DNA from: Arthrobacter endolithicus
Lineage (GTDB): Bacteria; Actinomycetota; Actinomycetes; Actinomycetales; Micrococcaceae
DNA length: 64,000 nucleotides
Assembly: GCF_026627425.1 (NCBI RefSeq)
Contig: NZ_JAPNLH010000003.1
Location: forward strand, 208,357-272,356
Reading direction: 5' to 3'
The notes below the pieces were generated by a model. That model searched no databases, had not been told where the DNA came from, and worked only from the letters and a program-made list of their open reading frames with translations. The translations under genes were made by a program, and so were the position numbers. Shown piece by piece: positions 23,583 to 32,215 of this stretch (within the stretch, counting starts at the first letter, position 1; each line of letters opens with the position of its first letter).

Positions 23583-24656
23583 ATGGCCCGGAGCCCCGAA
23601 GAAGCCCTCAAGGCCACGCTGGCCCGGGTTGCGCCCGGAACTCCGCTGCGAGACGGCCTGGAGCGGATCCTGCGCGGACGAACGGGCGCACTAATAGTCC
23701 TCGGTTCCGACCGCACCATCGACCCACTGTGTTCCGGCGGTTTCGACATAGGCATCGAATTCTCGCCGACCCGGCTGCGCGAGCTGGCGAAGATGGATGG
23801 CGCCATTACCTGCGACAAGGATGCGAACAGGATCCTGCGGGCTGCCGTGCAGCTTGTTCCGGATCCCAGCATTGAGACGCAGGAATCGGGCACCCGGCAC
23901 CGCACCGCCGAACGGGTGGCCAAACAGACCGGCGTCCCGGTCATTTCGGTCAGCCAATCCATGCAGATCATCGCCCTCTACGTGCACGACCTGCGCTACG
24001 TGCTTGAGGGCTCCGAAAAAGTGCTTGCCCGGGCCAATCAGGCGCTGGCAACGCTGGAGCGCTACCGGTCCCGGTTGGACCAGGTCACCAGCTCGCTTTC
24101 CGCCCTGGAAATAGAAGCCATGGTGACGGTCCGGGACGTTGCGGTCACCCTGCAGCGGCACGAAATGGTGCGGCGCATCTCAGAAGAAATTGCCCAGTAT
24201 GTGCTGGAACTGGGCGTGGACGGCCGGCTGCTGTCTCTACAACTCGACGAGCTGACGGTTGGGCGTGGCCCAGGCAGCGAAATGGTCATCCGCGACTATT
24301 CCGCTTCCCGAACGTCGGCCGAAATTGACGCTGCCGTCGCAGCGCTGGAGGGAATTGGCCCCACCGAGCTGATCGATCTGAGCCGGATTGCGAACATAGT
24401 CGGCCTCACCACCGGTCCGGAATCCCTGGAGGCAATAATCGGACCCCGCGGCTACCGGCTCGTGTCCGGGCTCAAGGCCGTGCCGAGGGCAGTGGCGGAT
24501 AGACTGGTGGATCACTTCGGCGGTTTGCAGAACCTGATGGCGGCCACCATTGATGAACTTATGGTGGTGGACGGAATCGGCGAACAACGCGCCAGAACGG
24601 TTCGTGAAGGCCTGTCCCGGATCGCCGAGGCAAGTCTGCTGGACCGGTTCCTGTAA
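23583..24656 (+). CDS. disA: Diadenylate cyclase DisA (DNA integrity scanning protein)
   Basis: This 357-residue enzyme makes c-di-AMP and senses branched DNA. The N-terminal DAC domain has the DGA motif at residues 72-74 and the RHR motif at 105-107 (SGTRHRTAER). A helical linker and a C-terminal helix-hairpin-helix DNA-binding domain follow. GGAAGG upstream of the ATG acts as ribosome binding site. In Bacillus, RadA inhibits DisA, and the adjacency of the two genes here is consistent with that. No c-di-AMP riboswitch is apparent in the window. Confidence 0.97.
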   Translation: MARSPEEALKATLARVAPGTPLRDGLERILRGRTGALIVLGSDRTIDPLCSGGFDIGIEFSPTRLRELAKMDGAITCDKDANRILRAAVQLVPDPSIETQESGTRHRTAERVAKQTGVPVISVSQSMQIIALYVHDLRYVLEGSEKVLARANQALATLERYRSRLDQVTSSLSALEIEAMVTVRDVAVTLQRHEMVRRISEEIAQYVLELGVDGRLLSLQLDELTVGRGPGSEMVIRDYSASRTSAEIDAAVAALEGIGPTELIDLSRIANIVGLTTGPESLEAIIGPRGYRLVSGLKAVPRAVADRLVDHFGGLQNLMAATIDELMVVDGIGEQRARTVREGLSRIAEASLLDRFL

Positions 24657-24689
24657 AGACCGCCGTTTCCGGCGTGGGCGCGGTTACGC

Positions 24690-25442
24690 TTACTGCAGCT
24701 CGAAGGAGACTTTAGGGCTGGTCCACGGCCCCAGGGTAGCTGCCAGCGAATAGTAGGCTCCACCGGCTCCCGGCGTGGCGGCGACGGTGGTACACCCGGC
24801 AGCCGAACGAATCCGTTTCCACGGGAAGTTTGCCACTTCGGAAGCGCCCGGCGCTATCGTCTTAATAAGGTCCGTGCCGCCCTCCTGGCAGTCTCTGGAG
24901 GAAAAAATCCTGTCAGCTCCGCTGCTGATCACGAATTCCATTTGATTGGTGCCAACGTTGACCGTGCACGGCGATTTGGACAGATTCGTCACTCTGAGCG
25001 TCAGCACTGGGTCCTGACCTGCTGCGTAGACCGCGGCATCCGTGCTTGCGGTGACAGAGACCGCGTCTGTCCCGCATGCGGGGACGGCCGCCTGCGTCGG
25101 GCTCGCGCTGCCGGCGGATTCCGTGCTGGTTGCATCCGAGGACGCCGTCGCCCCCGTTTCAGAGGTTTGCGTCCCTGCCGTCGGCGGTGCTGGAGCCTGC
25201 CGTGAGATGCTGCTGCCGGCACTGGACGATGACGCTGCTGCACTGGGGTGGTCCCCGCGCGGGCGCAGATAGGAGACCGCCGCAATCGCTGCGACAACGA
25301 TCACGATCAGGACAAGTAGCGCGGCAGCTACCGCGGCCCGGCGGCGGCGGAAAATCACCCGCGGGGATGGGCGGGCAGAGGAGGCACCGGCAGTTCCACG
25401 TCCGCGCCCGGTGTCACCGCGCCCGTTACCCTTCCCAGCCAT
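24690..25442 (-). CDS. Membrane-anchored extracytoplasmic protein
   Basis: This 250-residue protein has a Gly/Arg-rich cytoplasmic start and one membrane helix (AVAAALLVLIVIVVAAIAAV at about 36-55). A long Ser/Thr/Ala/Pro linker leads to an extracytoplasmic beta-rich domain with three or four cysteines (PACGTDAVSVTAS, LSKSPCTVNVG, SSRDCQEGG, SAAGCTTV). It occupies the place of Rv3587c in the M. tuberculosis order radA-disA-Rv3587c-mutY, also a membrane protein. Function is unknown. TACAGT, six bases and ATG predict a leaderless start. Confidence 0.75.
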   Translation of the reverse strand: MAGKGNGRGDTGRGRGTAGASSARPSPRVIFRRRRAAVAAALLVLIVIVVAAIAAVSYLRPRGDHPSAAASSSSAGSSISRQAPAPPTAGTQTSETGATASSDATSTESAGSASPTQAAVPACGTDAVSVTASTDAAVYAAGQDPVLTLRVTNLSKSPCTVNVGTNQMEFVISSGADRIFSSRDCQEGGTDLIKTIAPGASEVANFPWKRIRSAAGCTTVAATPGAGGAYYSLAATLGPWTSPKVSFELQ

Positions 25443-25448
25443 TCCTCC

Positions 25449-25454
25449 ACTGTA
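25449..25454 (-). promoter_or_regulatory. -10 box (TACAGT), leaderless
   Basis: Minus-strand TACAGT is separated from the ATG at 25442 by GGAGGA, giving exact leaderless spacing. The GGAGGA touches the start codon and is too close to work as a normal ribosome binding site. Confidence 0.5.
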
Positions 25455-25605
25455 TGTTCCCTCGTCCCTGCAGCCTTGTCACCACGCCGCAGCTCTCCGG
25501 AGTGCGGCACGGGGAAGCCGGCGGACGGCAACAGCCGCACGCGCCCGTTAGCATTATTCCGGCATCGGTTATGGTTTTCGTTTGTTATTGCTTGAGGATG
25601 TTCAG

Positions 25606-26607
25606 TTGCACGAAGAAATCATCAATTGGTTCGCTTCCCATGCCCGGGACCTGCCCTGGCGGGACCCCGACTGCTCCGCGTGGGGTGTTTTGGTCAGCGA
25701 GGTCATGCTGCAGCAGACTCCAGTGACGCGCGTGCTGCCGGTCTGGAAGGACTGGCTGCTCCGCTGGCCGGACCCTGCCGCCTTGGCACAGTCTCCCTCC
25801 GGCGAGGCGGTCCGTGCCTGGGGCCGGCTGGGCTATCCCCGCCGGGCGCTGCGGCTGCATGCGGCCGCGGCACTCATGGCCCTGGAACACGACGGCGAGG
25901 TACCCGGCTCGTACAACGAACTGCTGAGTTTACCGGGAGTCGGCAGCTACACCGCTGCCGCCGTCGCCGCATTTGCCTTCGGCCGCCGGGAAACCGTGGT
26001 GGATACCAATATCCGCAGGGTGCACGCCCGCCTGATAGCCGGGACGGCGCTGCCGGCACCTGCTCTGAACGCTGCAGAGATTCGGCTTGCGGAGCAATTG
26101 CTCCCGGCAGAACCGGGGCAGTCGGTGCGGTGGAACGCTGCGGTGATGGAACTCGGGGCGCTGATCTGCACGGCCCGCTCACCCAAATGCGGCCAATGCC
26201 CCGTCCGGGAGAAATGCGCCTGGCTGGCTGCCGGCGGGCCCGCACCTACGTATCAGCCGAAAGGGCAGGCCTGGGCCGGCACGGACCGGCAGGTGCGCGG
26301 GGCCGTGATGGCGGTACTGCGCGCCGCCGGGCCCGGGCTGCAACGCGGGCTGCTCTTCTCCCCCGCAGCGGCACTGAGCGCGGCACCCGCACCGGACCCC
26401 GCCCAGGCGCACGATTCCGGGGCCTCTGGTTCCCGTGCTGTGGAGGCTTCCGGTCTGACGCCTACCGAACCTCCTGTAGCCACAGAACTGGCGCGGCTCT
26501 ATCGGCTCAACGCCGAAGAAAGCCAACTGGAACGCGTCATTACGGGGCTATTGCGCGATGGACTTGCGCAAGCCACTGGCGGCGGTGGCATTGCCCTTCC
26601 TGCTTAG
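25606..26607 (+). CDS. mutY: A/G-specific adenine DNA glycosylase MutY
   Basis: This enzyme of about 333 residues removes adenine mispaired with 8-oxoguanine. It has ARDLPWRDP at the start, the catalytic glutamate in SEVMLQQTPV, the helix-hairpin-helix LPGVGSYTAAAVAAFAF and the catalytic aspartate in VDTNIRRVHAR. The iron-sulfur ligands are a perfect C-x6-C-x2-C-x5-C (CTARSPKCGQC then PVREKC). The C-terminal 8-oxoG recognition domain is short and low in similarity. The frame is open to 25582; I chose the TTG at 25606 with GAGG eight bases upstream. An ATG at 25598 is out of frame. Confidence 0.9.
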   Translation: MHEEIINWFASHARDLPWRDPDCSAWGVLVSEVMLQQTPVTRVLPVWKDWLLRWPDPAALAQSPSGEAVRAWGRLGYPRRALRLHAAAALMALEHDGEVPGSYNELLSLPGVGSYTAAAVAAFAFGRRETVVDTNIRRVHARLIAGTALPAPALNAAEIRLAEQLLPAEPGQSVRWNAAVMELGALICTARSPKCGQCPVREKCAWLAAGGPAPTYQPKGQAWAGTDRQVRGAVMAVLRAAGPGLQRGLLFSPAAALSAAPAPDPAQAHDSGASGSRAVEASGLTPTEPPVATELARLYRLNAEESQLERVITGLLRDGLAQATGGGGIALPA

Positions 26608-26628
26608 AAACTTCGTTGCCGCGCCTTC

Positions 26629-26647
26629 CGGTTGCCGCGGGCAACCG
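26629..26647. terminator. Hairpin between convergent mutY and dhaM
   Basis: CGGTTGCC (26629-26636), loop GCG, and GGCAACCG (26640-26647) form a perfect 8-bp stem directly abutting the dhaM stop. Its position suggests termination for mutY. Confidence 0.5.
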
Positions 26648-27421
26648 TTATAACTCCCCGAAGCCGTTTTCGATCTCAGAGCGCACCAGCTTCACGGCCT
26701 GCTGCGCGTCGGCGCCCGTGGCGCTCACGCACAGGGTCGTGCCGCACCCCGCGCCGAGCGTCATCAACATCATCACCGATTTCCCATCCACCCCATTGAT
26801 GTCTATCTCCACGTCCATCGCACCGAGTGCCCCGGCAAGGGTGGCGGCTGGCCGGGCGTGCAGGCCCATTGGATTGATCAGCTCCAGCTCGGCGGTCACC
26901 GCATCAGCGTCCGGCCCTCTGGTTTCCGCGGGACTTGCCTTCTCGGGGAGGAGACCGGAGACGGCGGACGCCGTCGGATCCGGCTCAGGGTCCGGGTCCG
27001 GCTCCGGCTCAGGGTCTTGGCCCGACGACATTGAAGGCTGCCAAGCCTCTTCGGCAGCCCTGCGGACCGTATCCAAATCCTTGCCGGATTGCGCCGCAAC
27101 TGCGGCGGCAACGGCGCCTTCAACCAGCGGCGCGTCCGCCAGCAGCGTGGTCGCCGGACTGCCGATGATTTCCAGCGCCGATTCGGCGATCATCACGGCG
27201 GAACCAAGATCGGTCAGCACCAGGACACCTTCGCCGGATTCAGCAGCGTTCAGAGCATCCATGATTTTCTCCAGCGAGGTGCCGAGCACGGTTTCCCCGG
27301 CCGCATCCATGGTCCCGCCTGCCGCAATAATTTTCACCGCCGGAGCCATTTGGGCTGCCAATTCAACGACGCCGGCCGCCAACTTCTCGCTATGCGAAAC
27401 GATCACCAAGCCGACGCTCAT
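26648..27421 (-). CDS. dhaM: Dihydroxyacetone kinase phosphoryl donor subunit DhaM
   Basis: This 257-residue protein passes phosphate from the PTS to DhaL-ADP. The N-terminal EIIA-mannose-like domain has the active His10 in LVIVSHSEKLA and the GTSLEKIMDAL and LTDLGSAVM loops. An acidic Pro-Glu-Asp linker (DPEPEPDPDPEPDP, 137-149) leads to an HPr domain with His188 in NPMGLHARPAATL. The Enzyme I fragment found in the E. coli protein is absent, so a separate Enzyme I, such as the one at 8.8 kb, must supply phosphate. The start overlaps dhaL by four bases. Confidence 0.93.
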   Translation of the reverse strand: MSVGLVIVSHSEKLAAGVVELAAQMAPAVKIIAAGGTMDAAGETVLGTSLEKIMDALNAAESGEGVLVLTDLGSAVMIAESALEIIGSPATTLLADAPLVEGAVAAAVAAQSGKDLDTVRRAAEEAWQPSMSSGQDPEPEPDPDPEPDPTASAVSGLLPEKASPAETRGPDADAVTAELELINPMGLHARPAATLAGALGAMDVEIDINGVDGKSVMMLMTLGAGCGTTLCVSATGADAQQAVKLVRSEIENGFGEL

Positions 27422-28050
27422 GCGGCCTCCGCGGCGGCGCGCAGAATCAGAGCAGAAGACGCGGCCCCCGGATCACGATGCCCGGCGCTACGCTCCCCCA
27501 GATAGCTGGCCCGGCCCTTCCGCGCTATCAGCGGATCCGTGGCCACGGCTCCCGTTTCCGCGGCGGCTGCGGCAGCGGCCAGCACCGCCGTCACGTCCGC
27601 TCCGGCGGCCACTGCGGAATTGGCGGCATCGACGGCCGGCGTCCACGCATCGATCATTGTCTTGTCGCCCGGCTCCGCCTTGCCACGCAGAACAACGCCG
27701 TCACGGGCGGCTGTCAGCGCACCGGCGAGCAGCACCGGATCCAGCTCCATTGCATCGCCGACGGCGGTCGCCGCCCGCAGGAAAGCGGTACCGTACAGCG
27801 GACCCGCCGCGCCCCCCACCGTGGACATCAGGGTCATTGCCGCGAGCTTGAATGCCGCCCCTGGTGTTTCCGGGGCATCCAGGCGCAGCTTGGCCGCAAC
27901 GGCGCTGAAGCCACGGTCCAGGTTTTCCCCGTGATCTCCATCGCCGATGGCTCGATCCAATTCACTCAATGCCACGCGGTGTTCGGCCACGGCCTCCGTG
28001 GCGCCCTGGAGCCATGCAATGGCCCATTCGGTGTCCAGTGTTGTCCTCAT
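27418..28050 (-). CDS. dhaL: Dihydroxyacetone kinase subunit DhaL
   Basis: This 210-residue subunit holds the tightly bound ADP that is rephosphorylated by DhaM. The Mg-ADP motif LDRAIGDGDHGENLDRGF is near residue 30, followed by TVGGAAGPLYGTAFLRAA and the late RKGRASYLGERSAGHRDPGA, all typical of DhaL. It lies 19 bases after dhaK and overlaps dhaM by four bases. Confidence 0.95.
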   Translation of the reverse strand: MRTTLDTEWAIAWLQGATEAVAEHRVALSELDRAIGDGDHGENLDRGFSAVAAKLRLDAPETPGAAFKLAAMTLMSTVGGAAGPLYGTAFLRAATAVGDAMELDPVLLAGALTAARDGVVLRGKAEPGDKTMIDAWTPAVDAANSAVAAGADVTAVLAAAAAAAETGAVATDPLIARKGRASYLGERSAGHRDPGAASSALILRAAAEAA

Positions 28051-28069
28051 GCGCGGCGCTCCCTAATCC

Positions 28070-29071
28070 TCAGATGCCCCATCGCAGGGCGGCGGTGTTG
28101 ACGGGGGCGTCCCACAACGCAGTGAGCTCGTCGTCCAGGCGGAGCACCGAGATGGAGCATCCCTGCATCTCCAACGCCGTGATGTAGTTCCCTACCAGTG
28201 AGCGCTCAATGATCATGCCCGCCTCGTCGAGGATGGCGGCTGCGTGCCGGTAGACAATGTACAGCTCGCTCAGCGGCGTTCCACCCATGCCGTTGACAAA
28301 AAGCAACACCTTTTCCCCCGAACGCAGCTGAAGGTCGGCCAGCACCGGCTCCAGTAGGCGCTCGGTAATGGAGTCCGCGCTCTCCATCGCGATCCGGTGC
28401 CGTCCGGGTTCGCCGTGGATGCCGATCCCTATCTCCACTTCGCTGTCCGCCAGCTCAAAGCTGGGGACTCCGGCGTGCGGTACGGTGCAGGCGGCCAACG
28501 CCACTCCCATGGTGCGCACATTCGCGTTCACCCGTCGGCCGATTTCCGTGACCGCATCCAGGTCGTCACCACGCTCGGCCGCGGCCCCGGCGATCTTCTC
28601 CACCAGCACCGTGCCGCCGACGCCACGGCGGCCGGCGGTGTACAGCGAGTCCTCAACAGCTACATCATCATTGACCAGAACGGTGCGCACCTGCACGCCC
28701 TCTGCCTCGGCCAGCTCCGCTGCCATCTCGAAGTTGAGCACGTCGCCGGTGTAATTCTTCACAATATGGACGACGCCGGCTCCAGAACTGACAGCAAGCG
28801 TTGCGGGCAGTATCTGGTCCGGTGTCGGTGAGGTGAACACCGCGCCGGGGACCGCGGCGTCCAGCATCCCGATCCCAACGTACCCGGCATGCAGTGGCTC
28901 ATGACCGCTGCCGCCGCCGGAGAGCAGTCCCACTTTCCCGGGCACCGGCGCGGTCCTGCGGATGACAAACAGCGGGTCCGTGTTGACTTTGACCAGATTG
29001 GGATGGGCCAGGCCGAAGCCCTGCACGGATTCGTCGACCACGGACTTAGGGTCGTTGATGAGCTTCTTCAC
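28070..29071 (-). CDS. dhaK: Dihydroxyacetone kinase substrate-binding subunit DhaK
   Basis: This 333-residue subunit binds dihydroxyacetone covalently through a histidine (His219 in GIGIHGEPGRHRI) and receives phosphate from DhaL. The motifs GLLSGGGSGHEPLHAGYVG, VKNYTGDVLNFEMA and FVNGMGGTPLSELY are present. The GTG start is preceded by GAGGAG six bases upstream. It heads the dhaK-dhaL-dhaM operon. No DhaR or DhaQ regulator is adjacent, so control is not visible here. Confidence 0.95.
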   Translation of the reverse strand: MKKLINDPKSVVDESVQGFGLAHPNLVKVNTDPLFVIRRTAPVPGKVGLLSGGGSGHEPLHAGYVGIGMLDAAVPGAVFTSPTPDQILPATLAVSSGAGVVHIVKNYTGDVLNFEMAAELAEAEGVQVRTVLVNDDVAVEDSLYTAGRRGVGGTVLVEKIAGAAAERGDDLDAVTEIGRRVNANVRTMGVALAACTVPHAGVPSFELADSEVEIGIGIHGEPGRHRIAMESADSITERLLEPVLADLQLRSGEKVLLFVNGMGGTPLSELYIVYRHAAAILDEAGMIIERSLVGNYITALEMQGCSISVLRLDDELTALWDAPVNTAALRWGI

Positions 29072-29167
29072 TGCGGACTCCTCACAGGCTTCGTCTCGGG
29101 CGCCTGCGACCGGCGCCCTGCTTGAACCCTACCTGCCGCTTTATGCCTTGGATAGGGCAGCAAAAGC

Positions 29168-29197
29168 GGCGGCGGACCCCCTGTGGGATCCGCCGCC
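29168..29197 (-). terminator. Rho-independent terminator of the CsbD gene
   Basis: GGCGGCGGA (29168-29176) and TCCGCCGCC (29189-29197) are exact complements, extended inside by CCC with GGG. On the minus strand the stem is followed by GCTTTTG. It separates the CsbD gene from dhaKLM. Confidence 0.65.
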
Positions 29198-29282
29198 GTC
29201 GAACTTACCATTACAGTGGCGCGGTGCTCCTCCGGTTTCTTCGCAACCGATTTTTTGCGCCGCACCAATGCAAGGCTGAGGC

Positions 29283-29453
29283 CTATTTGAAGGTGTCCTT
29301 GACGTTCTCGCCGACCTTTTTGGCGTCCGCGCTGACCTGATCCTTCATGCCATCGGCCTTGAGATCGTCATTATTGGTCGCATCTCCGGTGGTCTCTTTC
29401 GCCTTACCCATCAAGTGCTCTGCCTCGTTCTTGATCTTGTCACCCAGTCCCAT
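29283..29453 (-). CDS. CsbD family stress protein
   Basis: This 56-residue hydrophilic protein has the CsbD-family pattern: GLGDKIKNEAEHLMGKAKETTGD followed by ADGMKDQVSADAKKVGENVKDTF. CsbD of Bacillus subtilis is under general-stress control; the molecular role is unknown. I chose the ATG at 29453, where AGTGAG precedes by seven bases and the protein begins as family members do. The frame is open upstream to 29567, but the extra residues do not match the family. Confidence 0.88.
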   Translation of the reverse strand: MGLGDKIKNEAEHLMGKAKETTGDATNNDDLKADGMKDQVSADAKKVGENVKDTFK

Positions 29454-29627
29454 TAACGTGCTCACTTTCGTTGTAGACAATGACGGATCCGCGGACGGAT
29501 CCGTTGTGCCGAGTGCGACACCAAGCTCGTTTATTCTAAGCACGTAGGGGTAAAAAAAGCTAAGCAAGCGAGCTATTTTTGCGCCGTTTCCTCGTCACTG
29601 CTGAGGGAGGACGGCACCCCCGTCCCA

Positions 29628-30761
29628 TCAGTTTTCCGTCTCGTGCTTGAGCTGTTGGCCGAAGAAGTCCTCGATTCGCTGCCAGGCATCGGCTGCGGCC
29701 TCCGGGTCCGGGCCCGCCCCGGTAATCAGTTTGAGCACCGGTCGCAGCAGCGTGGGGCCGGTGGGTGAATCGTTGAGGAAGGCATGCCCGGCATGGGGAT
29801 AAATTTTGACATCGTGGGTGATGGAATGCTGCTTCAGCGCCGCCTCCAGCCGGGGGACGGATCTGGTCAGCAGAGGATCCCTGCCGCCATAGCTGGCCAC
29901 TATCGGGCAGGCGCCCTCGAGCACCTGGGAGACGTCATTGGGGATCATCCCGTAGTTCACGGATGCGGCCCCAAATCCACGTGCGGCCGAGGCGAGCGCG
30001 AATCCGCCGCCCATGCAGAATCCGAGCACGCCAGCCGCCCCGGTGCAGTCCGCCCGGTCCAGTAGCAACCTGCGCGCGGCTTCAATATCCGCAAAGGCGC
30101 GGCCCTTGCCCGACTTCAGTGCCCGGAAGGTCGCGCTCAGGCAGCGCCGCGGGCCTCCGGCGCTGAACAGATCCGGCATCAAAACCAGGTAGCCGGCCGC
30201 GGCCATCCGCGCGACCTGGCGCAGCATGACGGCATCAATGGCGAACGCTTCGTGGAGCATTACTACGGCCGGCCATGGCCCGTGCCCCGGAGGTGTTGCC
30301 AGGTAACCGCGCAGTTGCGGGCTCTGCTCCGCCAGCAGCGAGGGGATGACTATCCGGCGAACGCCGGGCGGTAGTGCGGGAGGTCCGCCCTGCCCGTGTT
30401 GGGTCGGTGTGCCGGAGCGAGTAGCAGGTCCGGCGCCCAGTGCATGGCCAGCCTCGAGGGCCCCGGCATTGCTGACCGGTTGCGAGCCGGCAATCCTGCG
30501 GGCGGCCTCTTCCATCGCTTCACGGCTCACGACGTAGGGGGTCCCTACGGATGCATCCCTGGCCACCGTGGCCAGCCAAATATCGGGTGCGGTGGGGGCA
30601 CCCCGGCGGGCGAACGCGTCCCGCAACATTGCACTGATCTCCTCCGGCGTGTGGCCATCGGCACGCGCCGTCACATCCAGAATGGCCAGCTGCCGGGCGA
30701 CATTGTTTTGGGCTTCACTGTTCGGGGATTCCTGAGCGTTGGAATCCTGGGCGTTTTCCAT
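29628..30761 (-). CDS. Dienelactone hydrolase family protein with extra N-terminal region
   Basis: This 377-residue protein has a C-terminal dienelactone-hydrolase alpha/beta-hydrolase domain (about 140-355). The nucleophile cysteine is in GFCMGGGFAL, the aspartate in GGRDPL and the histidine in PHAGHAFLND. It lacks a signal peptide. The first 100 residues form a separate helical domain (ARADGHTPEEISAMLRDAFA, SREAMEEAARRIAG) joined by a Gly/Pro linker, which ordinary dienelactone hydrolases (about 235-250 residues) lack. The ATG follows AAGGACCG. The substrate is unknown; broad carboxylic ester hydrolysis is plausible. Confidence 0.85.
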   Translation of the reverse strand: MENAQDSNAQESPNSEAQNNVARQLAILDVTARADGHTPEEISAMLRDAFARRGAPTAPDIWLATVARDASVGTPYVVSREAMEEAARRIAGSQPVSNAGALEAGHALGAGPATRSGTPTQHGQGGPPALPPGVRRIVIPSLLAEQSPQLRGYLATPPGHGPWPAVVMLHEAFAIDAVMLRQVARMAAAGYLVLMPDLFSAGGPRRCLSATFRALKSGKGRAFADIEAARRLLLDRADCTGAAGVLGFCMGGGFALASAARGFGAASVNYGMIPNDVSQVLEGACPIVASYGGRDPLLTRSVPRLEAALKQHSITHDVKIYPHAGHAFLNDSPTGPTLLRPVLKLITGAGPDPEAAADAWQRIEDFFGQQLKHETEN

Positions 30762-30833
30762 CGGTCCTTCTTTCCTGCCGTCACGTTGTCCTACCGTCTG
30801 CTGTCCTCAGATTAGGCCTGTTCGGGCGCGAAT

Positions 30834-31199
30834 TCACCCCTTAGACCGGCCGGCCCGCCATTCGCCAGCAGCAAAGACTCCGGCGACGACGGCGTCCGTG
30901 AGGGCCGCGCGTCTGCGCTTGGCATCTGCTGCAGCGAGCAGCACCATGCTGGCGGCATGAAGTGCATCCACGGCCGAACCTAACCGGTGGGCGGCAGAGG
31001 CTCTCGGGGACCCCGGAGGGGCAGAGCCTTGAACGACTGAAACCACTGCGGCCTGCAGCAGGTGCCGGGCACCGAGCACCCTGACCACCGCGGTTGCTCG
31101 CCCATCCAGCTGCAGCCCGGCCACGCGCTCTGACAGCAGGTTCGGAGCGACCAACTGCACCGTGCCGTAACCGGCCCGGGAAAGTTCCAGGCCCCTCAT
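30834..31199 (-). CDS. Small conserved protein coupled to an SDR
   Basis: I do not recognise this 121-residue protein. It begins MRGLELSRAGYGTVQLVAP and is helical and alanine-rich, with VVRVLGARHLLQAAVV, GSAVDALHAASMVLLAAAD and VAGVFAAGEWRAG; the middle segments are hydrophobic enough for weak membrane association. The ATG at 31199 overlaps the stop of the upstream SDR (ATGA), so the two are co-translated. The frame is open further upstream inside the SDR gene but shows no start signal there. Confidence 0.65.
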   Translation of the reverse strand: MRGLELSRAGYGTVQLVAPNLLSERVAGLQLDGRATAVVRVLGARHLLQAAVVSVVQGSAPPGSPRASAAHRLGSAVDALHAASMVLLAAADAKRRRAALTDAVVAGVFAAGEWRAGRSKG

Positions 31200-32215
31200 G
31201 GTCGCTTCCCCCGGCCCATCGCGGCTACCGTGGCTGCTGCTGTGGCGACCGTTCCGGCCACGGCATACAACAGTCCATGATGCTGCGACGCCCACAGCTG
31301 AAGGCTCCACTTGGCCGAGCGCTTGTCGAACACACCATGGGTTCCGAAATCCCGGTCCTGGTCCGCCGGCTCCCATAGATTGATTGGCTGGTCCGGGTCC
31401 TTAGGTTGGGATGTTTGCTGGGAGCTGAAGCCTGTACGTCCCAGATACCTGTCCAAGACACCGGGGGCGACGGCGTTGATGATTAGCGTTCCTGCCGTGC
31501 TGGCACCGACCCAATATTCGCGCCGTCGCGGATGCGCAGCAGCGTAGAGCACACCCCGCGCCGCCACCTCCGGTTGGTAGATCGGCGGCACCGGCTGGGC
31601 CTTGCGCGGCAGCCGGGACAGCACCCAGCTGAACTGCGGTGTGTTGACGGCAGGCATTTGGACCATGGTGTTTCGGATCGGACTCTTCTCATGGAGCAGC
31701 TCGCAGCGCAGCGCCTCGTTGAAGCCCTGAATGGCATGTTTCGCGCCACAGTACGCGGACTGCAGGGGGATGCCGCGATAGGCCAGCGCGGAGCCGACCT
31801 GCACGATTGTGCCCCGCCGCCGGGGCTTCATAAGCTTCAGCGCAATCATGGTGCCGTACACGTAACCGAGGTAGCTGACCTCGGTTACGCGCTTGAACTC
31901 GTCAGGTTTGATCTCGGCCAGCGGGGCAAAAACCGAGGTGAAGGCGACGTTGACCCAAATGTCGATTGGGCCCAGTTCGTCTTCCACCCGCGCCGCGGCC
32001 GCCTCGAGATCGTCAAATTTGGAGGTGTCCACGGAGATCGTGAGCGCGCGGCCGCCTGCCGCTTCAACCTCTTTTGCCGCCCCCGCAAGCCCCTGCTCGC
32101 CGCGGGCCAGTAGCGCTACGTGAGCACCAGCTCCACCAAAAGCGATCGCCGTCGCCCTTCCGATGCCGCCGCTCGCGCCGGTGACTACCACAACCTTGTT
32201 CAGCATGTTTATCAT
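31196..32215 (-). CDS. SDR family oxidoreductase, long form
   Basis: This 339-residue protein has a classical SDR domain with TGASGGIG near residue 13, the active serine in VQVGSALAYRG and YCGAKHA after it. About 100 further residues follow, with a likely hydrophobic end (YAVAGTVATAAATVAAMG). The usual NNAG motif is replaced by NVAFTS. The length and the C-terminal region match a group of uncharacterised actinobacterial SDRs. AAGGAG precedes the ATG by five bases. The start overlaps a small upstream ORF and the stop overlaps the 121-residue protein, forming a three-member cluster. Confidence 0.85.
   Translation of the reverse strand: MINMLNKVVVVTGASGGIGRATAIAFGGAGAHVALLARGEQGLAGAAKEVEAAGGRALTISVDTSKFDDLEAAAARVEDELGPIDIWVNVAFTSVFAPLAEIKPDEFKRVTEVSYLGYVYGTMIALKLMKPRRRGTIVQVGSALAYRGIPLQSAYCGAKHAIQGFNEALRCELLHEKSPIRNTMVQMPAVNTPQFSWVLSRLPRKAQPVPPIYQPEVAARGVLYAAAHPRRREYWVGASTAGTLIINAVAPGVLDRYLGRTGFSSQQTSQPKDPDQPINLWEPADQDRDFGTHGVFDKRSAKWSLQLWASQHHGLLYAVAGTVATAAATVAAMGRGKRP

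Noticed and set aside
25626..27851. 741-codon open frame crossing mutY and dhaM
   Set aside because: It runs in a shifted frame through mutY and antisense through dhaM and dhaL; composition is antisense-like and both real genes are well supported.
29483..29502. Twin ACGGATCC direct repeat upstream of the CsbD start
   Set aside because: Each unit contains the GGATCC palindrome and can arise by chance; there is no promoter nearby that would make it an operator.
29529..29553. SigB-like promoter GTTTAT-N13-GGGTAA on the plus strand near csbD
   Set aside because: It looks tempting because CsbD is a general-stress protein in Bacillus, but it points away from the csbD gene and no plus-strand gene follows.
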